Assembly: GCA_041907145.1 (NCBI GenBank)
Contig: JAYRHW010000277.1
Coordinates: 1-11,909, forward strand
Reading direction: 5' to 3'
DNA length: 11,909 nucleotides
Origin: JAFLCA01 sp041907145
Lineage (GTDB): Bacteria > Bdellovibrionota_C > UBA2361 > JAFLCA01
Shown: positions 1 to 6,525 of the stretch, in pieces
How the letters are laid out: each line of letters begins with the position of its first letter
Numbering within the stretch: the first letter of the stretch is position 1
The notes under the pieces: generated by a model
Database searches by the model: none
Told to the model about the DNA's origin: nothing
What the model saw: only the letters and a program-made list of their open reading frames with translations
Position numbers and translations under genes: made by a program

Positions 1-42
1 TAACCATAACCTGCTGTAGTTTTTTGACTAATGTAGTTTTGC

Positions 43-115
43 GCTGGCATAGCTCAACTGGTAGAGCAGCTGATTTGTAATCAGCAGGTTATGGGTTCAA
101 GTCCCGTTGCCAGCT
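43..115 (+). tRNA. tRNA-Thr (anticodon TGT)
   Basis: A full 73-nt cloverleaf folds here. The acceptor stem is a perfect 7 bp (GCTGGCA with TGCCAGC) followed by discriminator T. The anticodon stem GCTGA/TCAGC holds the loop TTTGTAA, giving anticodon TGT, which reads ACA and other threonine codons. The T arm carries the GGTTCAAGTC signature. The 3' CCA is not encoded (TAT follows), unlike in the two tRNAs downstream, so it must be added after transcription. It is first of three tRNA genes in one orientation, probably co-transcribed. Confidence 0.97.
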
Positions 116-165
116 ATCCTACGGAGCACGTTCCATTAAACAGATTTTTAAGTCTGCTTACTGGT

Positions 166-242
166 GCGGGAGTAGCTCAGTTGGCTAGAGCATCAGCCTT
201 CCAAGCTGAGGGTCGCGAGTTCGAGCCTCGTCTCCCGCTCCA
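166..242 (+). tRNA. tRNA-Gly (anticodon TCC)
   Basis: The acceptor stem is GCGGGAG paired with CTCCCGC, then discriminator T and an encoded CCA at 240-242. The anticodon stem TCAGC/GCTGA encloses loop CTTCCAA, giving anticodon TCC, which reads GGA and GGG. The D arm (AGCTCAGTTGGCTAGAGC) and T arm (GAGTTCGAGCCTC) are canonical. It lies 50 nt after tRNA-Thr and 2 nt before tRNA-Trp. Thr and Gly tRNAs often sit together near tufB in bacteria, but no tuf gene is present in this window. Confidence 0.97.
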
Positions 243-244
243 TT

Positions 245-320
245 ACGTCCGTAGCTCAATTGGTAGAGCGCCGGATTCCAAATCCGAAGGTTGGGGGTTC
301 GATTCCCTCCGGACGTGCCA
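245..320 (+). tRNA. tRNA-Trp (anticodon CCA)
   Basis: The acceptor stem is ACGTCCG paired with CGGACGT, then discriminator G and an encoded CCA at 318-320. The anticodon loop TTCCAAA gives anticodon CCA, which reads UGG. The T arm GGGGGTTCGATTCCC is close to the usual bacterial tRNA-Trp. The top pair of the anticodon stem is C27-A43, a mismatch, and the other four pairs of that stem are intact. In many bacteria tRNA-Trp is followed by secE-nusG. Here an oxidoreductase gene follows after 98 nt. Confidence 0.97.
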
Positions 321-362
321 CACTTTGACTGTTTTGGGCCCGCCACTTGGCTTTTTCGCCGA

Positions 363-392
363 TTGAGCCCTGGTTACCGTTCCTCGTATAGT
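363..392 (+). promoter_or_regulatory. Candidate sigma-70 promoter for the oxidoreductase gene
   Basis: TTGAGC at 363-368 (four of six consensus bases) and TATAGT at 387-392 (five of six) are separated by 18 nt. Transcription would start near 399 and leave a leader of about 20 nt containing the ribosome binding site GAGGGG (409-414). The -10 lies in the left arm of a palindrome (382-412), so a regulator bound to it would block this promoter. Assigned by pattern only. Confidence 0.5.
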
Positions 393-414
393 AGTCCTAC
401 CACTATACGAGGGG
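380..414. promoter_or_regulatory. Palindrome over the -10 and the ribosome binding site
   Basis: Arms CCTCGTATAGT (382-392) and ACTATACGAGG (402-412) are perfect inverted complements of 11 bp around a 9-nt centre. Two T-G wobble pairs (380 with 414, 381 with 413) extend it as RNA. The left arm contains the -10 TATAGT and the right arm contains the GAGG of the ribosome binding site of the gene starting at 419. No T run follows, so it does not look like an intrinsic terminator. As DNA it has operator geometry for a dimeric regulator. As RNA, in read-through transcripts from the tRNA genes, it would hide the ribosome binding site. Confidence 0.65.
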
Positions 415-418
415 TTAT

Positions 419-1528
419 ATGTTCACGGTCGCGGTCTTTGGCGCTGGCAAAATTGGCGAGACAATTACGGCTCTCTTGTGTGCCTCTGGTCGCTACAAGG
501 TCAAAATATGCGACAGCGATCTACCGCGTGCCAAGGCGGTAGCCGCACGGTTTAAGGGATCCGAGGCATTCGCCATAAACCTATCTGACAACCCCGGAAC
601 GCAGAAGGTAATGCAGGGTTGTCAGGCCGTTGTCAGTGCCCTGCCCTATTTCTGCAATGTCGGAGTCGCTGAGCTCGCAAAGAAGCTGGGCGTGCACTAT
701 CTCGATTTAACCGAGGATGTAAAGACAACCGATGCTGTAGCGGAACTGGCATCAAATGCCGCAGTGGCCTTCCTGCCGCAGTGCGGACTTGCGCCTGGAT
801 TTATCAGCATCGCCGCCGCCCACCTAACCAAGCTATTTGATTCGGTCGAATCCCTGAAAATGCGGGTCGGGGCGCTGCCGATTTTTCCGAGCAATCGCCT
901 GAAATATAATCTCACCTGGTCCACGGACGGTCTGATCAATGAGTACGGCAATATGTGCGAGTTGGTCATGAATGGAGAGAAGCATCTCGCATTTCCGCTC
1001 GAAGGGTACGAGCGCTTCTCGCTGGACGGCGACGAGTACGAAGCGTTCAACACTTCCGGGGGCTTGGGAAGCCTTGCAGATACACTTGCCGGAAAAGTAC
1101 AGCACCTTGACTATAAGACTATTCGCTATCCCGGCCATCGAGATCTCATTGCATTCCTGATGAACGAGCTCCGCTTCAATGAAGACCGCGAAACTCTCAA
1201 AAAGGTTTTTGAGCGCAGCATTCCGACTACGAAGCAGGACAAGTGCATTATCTTTGTCGAGGCGACGGGGAAGAAGAACGGGTCTTTCATACAGCGCACC
1301 TACGCCAGCACCGTATACAATACAGCTGTGCATGGCTCTCACTTCGGCGCGATTCAAATAACCACAGCCGCAGGAATTTGCGCCCCTCTGGACATGCTCC
1401 TCACCGGCAAGCTAAGCCGCGCTTCGGGCTGGATTCGCAGCGAAGAAATCTCCCTAACTGACTTCCTCAGCAACGAGTTTGGAGCCTATTATCGGGACGA
1501 AAAGGCTCTCAGTGGAATCGCACACTAA
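419..1528 (+). CDS. Saccharopine dehydrogenase-like NAD(P)-dependent oxidoreductase
   Basis: This 369-aa protein opens with a Rossmann fold: VFGAGKIGE places the GxGxxG glycines at 8, 10 and 13, and D32 at the end of the second strand suggests a preference for NAD over NADP (inference). VVSALPYF near 71-78, HYLDLTED near 93-100 and the FLPQCGLAPGF segment near 118-128 match the saccharopine dehydrogenase/lysine 6-dehydrogenase/carboxynorspermidine dehydrogenase superfamily. These enzymes form or cleave secondary amines, or deaminate amino acids, using a nicotinamide cofactor. The rest is the dimerisation/substrate domain. The length fits lysine 6-dehydrogenase-like members. The ATG start is supported by GAGGGG at 409-414, and the gene overlaps the next one by 17 nt. 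The exact substrate cannot be read from sequence, and no other lysine or polyamine gene is nearby. Confidence 0.85.
   Translation: MFTVAVFGAGKIGETITALLCASGRYKVKICDSDLPRAKAVAARFKGSEAFAINLSDNPGTQKVMQGCQAVVSALPYFCNVGVAELAKKLGVHYLDLTEDVKTTDAVAELASNAAVAFLPQCGLAPGFISIAAAHLTKLFDSVESLKMRVGALPIFPSNRLKYNLTWSTDGLINEYGNMCELVMNGEKHLAFPLEGYERFSLDGDEYEAFNTSGGLGSLADTLAGKVQHLDYKTIRYPGHRDLIAFLMNELRFNEDRETLKKVFERSIPTTKQDKCIIFVEATGKKNGSFIQRTYASTVYNTAVHGSHFGAIQITTAAGICAPLDMLLTGKLSRASGWIRSEEISLTDFLSNEFGAYYRDEKALSGIAH
1500..1505 (+). promoter_or_regulatory. Ribosome binding site that decides the membrane-protein start
   Basis: AAAAGG lies 6 nt before GTG at 1512. This favours that start over the longer frame from TTG at 1479, which has no comparable site. 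It lies inside the end of the preceding gene, which suits translational coupling. Confidence 0.5.
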
Positions 1529-3269
1529 AGATACCGCGGGCGCAGCCATCCTTCGCGGACTGACCGCCGGCCTCCTCGGAGTCCTGGCCCTCTTCCATTC
1601 CTTGCTTGGCAAGGAAGTAAGCCAGACACTTTGGGCTGACAATTACGACGCGCGGCTGCTGCACTGGATCGCCGGCTGGGGCTATAAGGCGATAGTCGAG
1701 TTCCGGAGTTTGCGGGCATTTTGGGACGCCCCGTCCTTTTATCCACATGCGCAGTCGTTAGCATTCTCCGACTCGCTGCTTACCGCTCAGTTTTTCTACA
1801 CGCCCTTGCGTCTTGCCGGCGTGGAGGCCTTTGCCGCCCTGTATACAACTCTCGCGGCAATTTGCGTCGCGGCCGCAGTTCTTTCCGCCGTGGCACTGCA
1901 GCGAATCGGCGGATTCTCCCGCGTGGAACAGCTCTTAATCCTCTATGTTTCGCACTTTGGCCTAAGCATCTCCGGCTATCTCCCCCACTATCAGCTGTTT
2001 GGTTTTCAATTCGCAGTTCCGTTTCTTCTTTTCCTTTATCTAGTTTTTCGTGATTGGAAGGGCAGCGATCTCGTTAGCTGCGTGTTTTGTTTCTGCGCTG
2101 GCACGGGCATAGCCACCTATGTTGCGCCAATGCTGACTGCCCTAGGTTTGGTTCTTGTCGTGGGACAGCTAACCTCCGAGGACTCTCGGCAGCGCTTTCT
2201 GCGAGGCTTCCAGTCATTACGCCTATCCTCCGTCTTAGGCGCATTGCTATTGCTGGCCGCATTGTTGTTTTTTCAATTGCTGCCGTATGCGCAGGCTCTG
2301 ACTCAGTTGCCAAAGCAAACTTCTGATGAGGCTGCCCTCTATTCCGCACATTTAACCTCGCTACTTATTCCAGCCTTCGGCGGTAATTCGCTTTGGTACG
2401 CACCCGGCGACATCGCACAGTTCGGTGCGGCCGAGCGCGCCTTCTTCCCAGGTTGCTTGCTTGCTTTCGGGTTGTCCTTTTTTTTGTTCCTGCGCGCTGG
2501 TACGCGCTGGGGATTTTTATCAACGAACGCGAAGTCGGAGATCGGCATCGAGCCCGGCTTCATCCATTATCTTACGCTCCTACTTCTTGCTGGGTTCGTT
2601 CTTGCGCTGGGACCCTACTTTGCGCCCTGGAAATGGTTCAAACTGCCATTTTGGTTTATTTCCTGGATAGTTCCGGGCCTTGAACGAGTGAGGGCTCCCG
2701 GCCGATTCGGGATAGTGTTGGGGTTGCCGGCAGTTTGTCTGACTATTTGTTTCTTGAGAAGCCTCAGCCTGTCCTCAACCGCCTTGCAACGCACGCTGTG
2801 GGTCTTCGGCATACTGGTACTGTTCGAGACCTTGCCGGCCTATCGTACCTTCACCTTCGAACGGGATCCCAAGCAAACTTACCGGCGCTTGGCCACACTG
2901 ATTGCACCAGGCACACCGATCATTCAATTGCCGGTCGCCGGCGCCGATCCGCTTCGAACCGTGCAGCGCACTACCGAGCAGTTGCACGGCACCTTGATTC
3001 ATGGCGGGAAGATAATTTCAGGTTACGGCGCAAGTACAACTGCCGAGGCAACTAGTTTGGCAAAGCTTGATCTTCGGCTCCAGCGCGGGTTGGCAAGGCC
3101 CAGAGACTTGGCAAGATTTGCAAAGTCTCTAGCAATTTCGTGGATCGTTATCGATTTGGACAGACTCGCCAAGCCAGCGCGCGATCGCTGGATCTCCTTC
3201 CTAACCTCACCGATCAACGCTCAAGTCAGCTATCGTGATGAACGAACCATCATTGCTAGACTCATGTAA
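1512..3269 (+). CDS. Large polytopic membrane protein, GT-C/YfhO-like, function unknown
   Basis: The predicted 585-aa protein has an N-terminal membrane segment at about residues 11-30. A non-membrane loop follows, containing an acidic DNYDARL motif and a FWDAP-FYPHAQSLAFSDSLL stretch. Roughly ten more hydrophobic segments come next, then a soluble tail from about residue 442 that includes PIIQLPV. A first outer loop with acidic residues, followed by many membrane helices and a soluble C-terminal domain, is the plan of GT-C glycosyltransferases and YfhO-like proteins, which use lipid-linked sugar donors at the outer membrane face. That assignment is by architecture and remembered motifs, not a proven family match. 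GTG at 1512 is chosen for AAAAGG 6 nt upstream; TTG at 1479 would add 11 residues. It overlaps the oxidoreductase gene by 17 nt, so the two are probably co-translated. It could instead be a glycolipid-modifying enzyme or a transporter-like protein. Confidence 0.7.
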   Translation: MESHTKDTAGAAILRGLTAGLLGVLALFHSLLGKEVSQTLWADNYDARLLHWIAGWGYKAIVEFRSLRAFWDAPSFYPHAQSLAFSDSLLTAQFFYTPLRLAGVEAFAALYTTLAAICVAAAVLSAVALQRIGGFSRVEQLLILYVSHFGLSISGYLPHYQLFGFQFAVPFLLFLYLVFRDWKGSDLVSCVFCFCAGTGIATYVAPMLTALGLVLVVGQLTSEDSRQRFLRGFQSLRLSSVLGALLLLAALLFFQLLPYAQALTQLPKQTSDEAALYSAHLTSLLIPAFGGNSLWYAPGDIAQFGAAERAFFPGCLLAFGLSFFLFLRAGTRWGFLSTNAKSEIGIEPGFIHYLTLLLLAGFVLALGPYFAPWKWFKLPFWFISWIVPGLERVRAPGRFGIVLGLPAVCLTICFLRSLSLSSTALQRTLWVFGILVLFETLPAYRTFTFERDPKQTYRRLATLIAPGTPIIQLPVAGADPLRTVQRTTEQLHGTLIHGGKIISGYGASTTAEATSLAKLDLRLQRGLARPRDLARFAKSLAISWIVIDLDRLAKPARDRWISFLTSPINAQVSYRDERTIIARLM

Positions 3270-3298
3270 TTAATAAGCGGCAATCCCCGCGTTAGTAA
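3270..3298. terminator. Imperfect hairpin between convergent genes, possible bidirectional terminator
   Basis: The stem GCGG/CCGC (3277-3280 with 3287-3290) has a 6-nt loop. After a bulged G it continues as TAA/TTA, one A-G mismatch, then TTA/TAA. The 22-nt gap between the convergent stop codons holds most of it, and the right arm overlaps the end of the deacetylase gene. There is no clear T run on the + strand. The - strand continues into a T- and A-rich stretch. It is plausible as a two-way terminator, but weak. Confidence 0.35.
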
Positions 3299-4122
3299 TC
3301 CACCGAGGGAGTGATACTCCGCTTTACCTTCAAGAGGTACCGCGCCAGCACTCCCGAGAGGGCGTGCAGCGGTCCCACGCTGACGAAGCGGGCCGCGTGT
3401 TCGAAGGGAATCACGCGATCGTGAAATTTCTCCAAAAATTCCTCGATAATTGAAAACATTTGCTCCGACATGCTATTCGTGTGCAGGCAAAATGTGTGGA
3501 TACCGAAGGGGCAGTGGCGCGGAGTCTCCGTGAGTTGAGGTACGAAGAGCAATCCCTCACGGTAGTAGGGGTAGAAGGCAAAGCCATCCGACATCATCGT
3601 AAAGCCGGCTTCTCGCAGCGCCTTCAAGGTATTGCTGTCAAAAGAATGCGAAGGGGCAACAAATGTTGACACCCTTACACCAGCGCGTTCGAGAATTTCC
3701 TTGCCAGCCTTGATGCGGCGGAACTGCTCGTCATAGGAATGTCCGGCGAATTCACTGCGCTTGGAAACTCCGAGCAGACCGGAGGATCGAGTATCGTAGA
3801 CATGTCGATATCCGTGCTGCGCCACATGCCATCCGGCGGCTTGGCGATCACGGATCTCCTGCCAAAAATCTACGGAACAATTTTCATACCTGGAAAACTC
3901 CGGATCTTCGTTCTGCGGAATGACGGCGATGAGCGGCCGCACTCGGTAGCGCATGAACAGTTCGCGCAAACGGGCGTACCTCGCCCAGTCCATCTGCGGA
4001 GCAATATCGTCGAGACGAAAAATGTAAGAAGCAGCCAAAGAAAAGATCCCCCCAATGCCCGACCGATGAACCAAGAAGCTCACCTTCGCGTGGCATCCAC
4101 CACGACTCACAAGACACCACAT
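3292..4122 (-). CDS. Polysaccharide deacetylase-like protein (DUF2334 type)
   Basis: The protein is 276 aa from the ATG at 4122. The segment YIFRLDDIAP carries the D38-D39 pair. QHGYRH gives the H-x3-H metal motif at H103 and H107, and FVAPSHSFD supplies H159. These are the landmarks of DUF2334, a branch of the NodB/CE4-like metal-dependent deacetylase fold that removes acyl groups from polysaccharides or amino sugars. Family members usually begin just before the FRLDD strand, so the true start may be TTG at 4038, which has GGGGGG 8 nt upstream and would give 248 aa. The ATG at 4122 has no good ribosome binding site. The gene runs against both neighbours: convergent with the membrane protein and divergent from the WecA-like gene. 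No clear signal peptide is seen, so it may act in the cytoplasm. A role in the glycan locus is inferred from position. Confidence 0.82.
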   Translation of the reverse strand: MWCLVSRGGCHAKVSFLVHRSGIGGIFSLAASYIFRLDDIAPQMDWARYARLRELFMRYRVRPLIAVIPQNEDPEFSRYENCSVDFWQEIRDRQAAGWHVAQHGYRHVYDTRSSGLLGVSKRSEFAGHSYDEQFRRIKAGKEILERAGVRVSTFVAPSHSFDSNTLKALREAGFTMMSDGFAFYPYYREGLLFVPQLTETPRHCPFGIHTFCLHTNSMSEQMFSIIEEFLEKFHDRVIPFEHAARFVSVGPLHALSGVLARYLLKVKRSITPSVDY

Positions 4123-4240
4123 TAGCGGTTCTTAATCCAGTAATTAGTTCGCATAAAACTTAGGAAGTTATTCAAGAATGCCGGAGTGTTAGCGCCACGA
4201 TTTCTGGGCTAACTCAACTTCAGGGAGGTTAAAAGAAAAG

Positions 4241-4269
4241 TTGTTTTACTTCCCCCTTCGCGCTACACT
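4241..4269 (+). promoter_or_regulatory. Possible promoter for the WecA-like fusion gene
   Basis: TTGTTT at 4241-4246 and TACACT at 4264-4269 are 17 nt apart in the 255-nt gap between the divergent deacetylase and WecA-like genes. The match to consensus is moderate (three or four of six bases in each box). The leader would be about 100 nt and contains only short weak inverted repeats (such as AGGC/GCCT near 4297-4311). The rest of the gap shows no gene or RNA that I recognise. Confidence 0.3.
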
Positions 4270-4377
4270 CTTGCTGCCCCGTATATCATCCGGACAGGCT
4301 CCAAAGGCCTATGATTACTGGGGTAATTCGCACGACGCACAGCATTCAACATTTTGAAGGCGGTCTTACAGATCTGT

Positions 4378-6411
4378 ATGAATCTCTCAGCAGTATTCAT
4401 AGTACCCGTAGTGTTCCTCGTCAGCTTCCTCGCCACCTACTTGCTCGTTCCGGTGGTGGGAAATCTTGCCAATAAATTCGGTATCGTAGATCACCCAGGC
4501 GCCCGGCGCTTGCATCGGCACCCGATTCCCCGCATCGGAGGCGTCGCCGTCTTTGCTGGCTTCCACATCGCATGTGCGGTCATTTTCCTCGTTCCGGGAT
4601 TCCAGCTGAACGGCATTTTCACCTTTGATTCCTGGCTGACATTCTTGGCTGCTTCCACTTTCTTGATGCTGACCGGGCTCTGCGACGACATACATGGCAT
4701 CAAGCCCATCACGAAACTGCTTAGTCAATGCGCCGCCGCATCATTGCTGTTTATGACCGGAGTTTCTGCCGGGCAGGTCTTCGGCATCGAACTCCCAGTT
4801 GCAATAAACCTCGCGATGACCATTGTCTGGTTCGTCATGATCATCAATGCGTTCAATTTGATCGATGGTATGGACGGTCTTGCTGCCGGACTCGCCAGCA
4901 TTGCCTCGCTTGGGATTATCGGCTCATTGCTATTCCGTCACCTACCTGGTGATGCCCTCGTCATGACAGCACTGCTCGGGGCGTGCCTCGCTTTCCTGCG
5001 CTATAATTTTAACCCCGCTAGCATCTTCCTCGGCGACACCGGCAGTATGTTCTTGGGGTTTACGGTGTCAGCCATTTCGCTGGGCACCAGTTCCAAGGGC
5101 ACTCTGCTCGCCTCTATTGGAGTACCCCTGCTCGCCATCGGTGTTCCGGTGTTTGATACTTTGCTCGCCATATGGCGGCGCTCGGTACGGCGCGCATTCC
5201 CTGGCCCCGATGCTCCGGCGGCCGGCATCATGCACTTTGACATGGATCATCTCCATCATCGACTCATTCGTTCCGGACTAACGCAGCGCAAGGTCGCCTT
5301 GATGCTGTATCTTGCCAATGCCGCGCTCGTATTCGTGGGGCTGTCCAGTTTGCTGTTTAGCGCCCAAGCCTGGGGCATTTTTGTAATCGCCTTTGTCGTT
5401 GGAGCCTACGTCATCGCCCGGCATGTGGCCTATGTCGAACTTTGGGACTCAGGAGTCGCGCTCATCGAGGGGTTCAAATCACCTTCGCACCCCGTCCTAT
5501 TGGTCCTGCTCTATCCGATTGTCGACTTCATGCTTCTGGGTATCTCGTTCCTCGCCTCGGCATTGATTTGTCATTATTCGGAGCCGCACTATGCACTATC
5601 CGAAGTGCTGTCGGTCTGGTTCTATACCTCTCCACTCGCCTGCGGCGTACCCTTTATCACCCTCTTCCTGACCCAAACCTACAGCCGTGTGTGGTCACGC
5701 GCCCGCATCGCGGAGTTCGTTTTCCTTGGTTTCGCCGTTGCCGCCGGAGTCGCCAGCGCTTGGAGCATTACCGGATTTTTCCATACAGGAGCCGCTGAAA
5801 TTTCTCTTGCCCAGTGGATGTTGTACGGATCCTTGGCGCTTGCGTTCGTTACCGGGATTCGCGGTTTGCCCCGTGCCATCAACGATCTCATGTCGTTTGT
5901 TGGACGCCGGCTTGCTGCCTCGCATAGCGAAGTGATCACAGACACAGTGCTCTACGGTGCAGGACATCGAGGAATACTCTATTTAACCTTGCAGAATCAT
6001 GACTCAGTTCGTCGACGCGCGCCCCGTTCCCACGCGATTCTTGGCCTGATAGACGACGATCGAAATTTGCGCGGGCGCCTTGTGCATGGCTACCGGATCC
6101 TCGGCGGATTTCGCGACCTTATTAAGTTGATGCGCGAAGGAACGGTGAAGGAGATTGTGCTGACTGCTCCCCTGAGCGACAAGCGTTTGGCTCGTTTACG
6201 CCGGGTTTGCCAGGAGACCAGGACTACCTTGTTTGAGTGGAAGCCGATTTCACGCTGCCTCGTAGCATCATTGACGGAAACTCCGCAGCCGTTGGTCACG
6301 CGTCCAAACGTTATTCGGGTGGAGAGCGAGATTATGCGAGACGGGACTCAGCCTCCGGCGGCCGAACGACCGATACAGCCCGAACCGCCCGCTATCGCAG
6401 CAAATGGCTAA
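4378..6411 (+). CDS. WecA/MraY-type sugar-phosphate transferase fused to a CapD-N-like module
   Basis: The predicted 677-aa protein has two parts. Residues 1-340 are a polyprenyl-phosphate sugar-1-phosphate transferase (WecA/TagO/MraY superfamily). The signs are DHPGARRLHRHPIPRIGG from D38, the metal-binding D103-D104, NAFNLIDGMDGLA from N157, NPASIFLGDTGS with D220, and the HLHHR motif at 291-295. WecA-like enzymes start O-antigen, enterobacterial common antigen or exopolysaccharide on undecaprenyl phosphate at the inner face. Residues about 355-515 hold further membrane helices, including YSRVWSRARIAEF. Then comes a nucleotide-binding domain with GAGHRG (527-532) and GLIDDD (559-561), as in the N-terminal half of CapD/FlaA1-type epimerases, but the epimerase domain is absent. 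The ATG at 4378 is chosen because the membrane domain starts there; the only site seen (AAGGCGG, 4357-4363) is 14 nt away. A longer frame from TTG 4354 adds eight residues. Acceptor and sugar are unknown. Confidence 0.9.
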   Translation: MNLSAVFIVPVVFLVSFLATYLLVPVVGNLANKFGIVDHPGARRLHRHPIPRIGGVAVFAGFHIACAVIFLVPGFQLNGIFTFDSWLTFLAASTFLMLTGLCDDIHGIKPITKLLSQCAAASLLFMTGVSAGQVFGIELPVAINLAMTIVWFVMIINAFNLIDGMDGLAAGLASIASLGIIGSLLFRHLPGDALVMTALLGACLAFLRYNFNPASIFLGDTGSMFLGFTVSAISLGTSSKGTLLASIGVPLLAIGVPVFDTLLAIWRRSVRRAFPGPDAPAAGIMHFDMDHLHHRLIRSGLTQRKVALMLYLANAALVFVGLSSLLFSAQAWGIFVIAFVVGAYVIARHVAYVELWDSGVALIEGFKSPSHPVLLVLLYPIVDFMLLGISFLASALICHYSEPHYALSEVLSVWFYTSPLACGVPFITLFLTQTYSRVWSRARIAEFVFLGFAVAAGVASAWSITGFFHTGAAEISLAQWMLYGSLALAFVTGIRGLPRAINDLMSFVGRRLAASHSEVITDTVLYGAGHRGILYLTLQNHDSVRRRAPRSHAILGLIDDDRNLRGRLVHGYRILGGFRDLIKLMREGTVKEIVLTAPLSDKRLARLRRVCQETRTTLFEWKPISRCLVASLTETPQPLVTRPNVIRVESEIMRDGTQPPAAERPIQPEPPAIAANG

Positions 6412-6451
6412 GAGGGCGAAAGTTAAAGCGCGCCAAGGCCCTCGCTTTAAC
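6412..6451 (+). promoter_or_regulatory. Interleaved inverted repeats: two mutually exclusive hairpins
   Basis: Immediately after the stop codon at 6411, GAGGGC (6412-6417) can pair with GCCCTC (6438-6443). Separately, GTTAAAGCG (6422-6430) can pair perfectly with CGCTTTAAC (6443-6451), with a 12-nt loop. The arms alternate and share base 6443. A classical pseudoknot would have almost no connecting loop, so alternative folds are more likely. No T run follows. It is a candidate 3'-end stabiliser, terminator variant or switch for the upstream transcript, and lies upstream of the promoter at 6471. Confidence 0.45.
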
Positions 6452-6470
6452 ATCCACCCCGACTCCTGCT

Positions 6471-6515
6471 TGGACAATCTACCAGAATATATCCATAATC
6501 TTGCAGGCTTATAAT
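6471..6515 (+). promoter_or_regulatory. Promoter region of the flippase-glycosyltransferase operon
   Basis: TGGACA (6471-6476) and CATAAT (6494-6499) each match five of six consensus bases and are exactly 17 nt apart, a good sigma-70 promoter. Transcription would start near 6506, leaving a leader of about 20 nt. A perfect TATAAT at 6510-6515 lies only 10 nt before the ATG at 6526 but lacks a good -35. If used, its transcript would be nearly leaderless. Together they mark an internal promoter that would separate the flippase operon from the WecA-like gene. Confidence 0.55.
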
Positions 6516-6525
6516 ACTTCGTCTC

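Noticed and set aside
24..37. TTGACT at 24-29 as the -35 of a tRNA promoter.
   Set aside because: The matching -10 would fall inside tRNA-Thr, and the real promoter is probably upstream of the window.
43..320. The tRNA cluster as an integration site for a mobile island carrying the glycan genes.
   Set aside because: No integrase and no second copy of a tRNA 3' end were seen in the window.
339..356. GCC-ACTT-GGC followed by five T residues after tRNA-Trp, resembling an intrinsic terminator.
   Set aside because: The stem is only three or four base pairs with a very small loop, too weak to call.
833..1357. A 174-codon - strand open frame opposite the oxidoreductase gene.
   Set aside because: It lies wholly inside a well-supported gene on the other strand and shows no domain or ribosome binding site.
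4137..4321. CCAGTAAT at 4137-4144 and its inverted copy ATTACTGG at 4314-4321 in the divergent intergenic region.
   Set aside because: An 8-bp inverted pair 170 nt apart is expected by chance in a gap of this size.
4221..4357. AGGGAGG followed by a 38-codon open frame from TTG 4241, a possible leader peptide before the WecA-like gene.
   Set aside because: The spacing from AGGGAGG to TTG is about 12 nt, the candidate promoter lies downstream of the site, and the codons show no family features.
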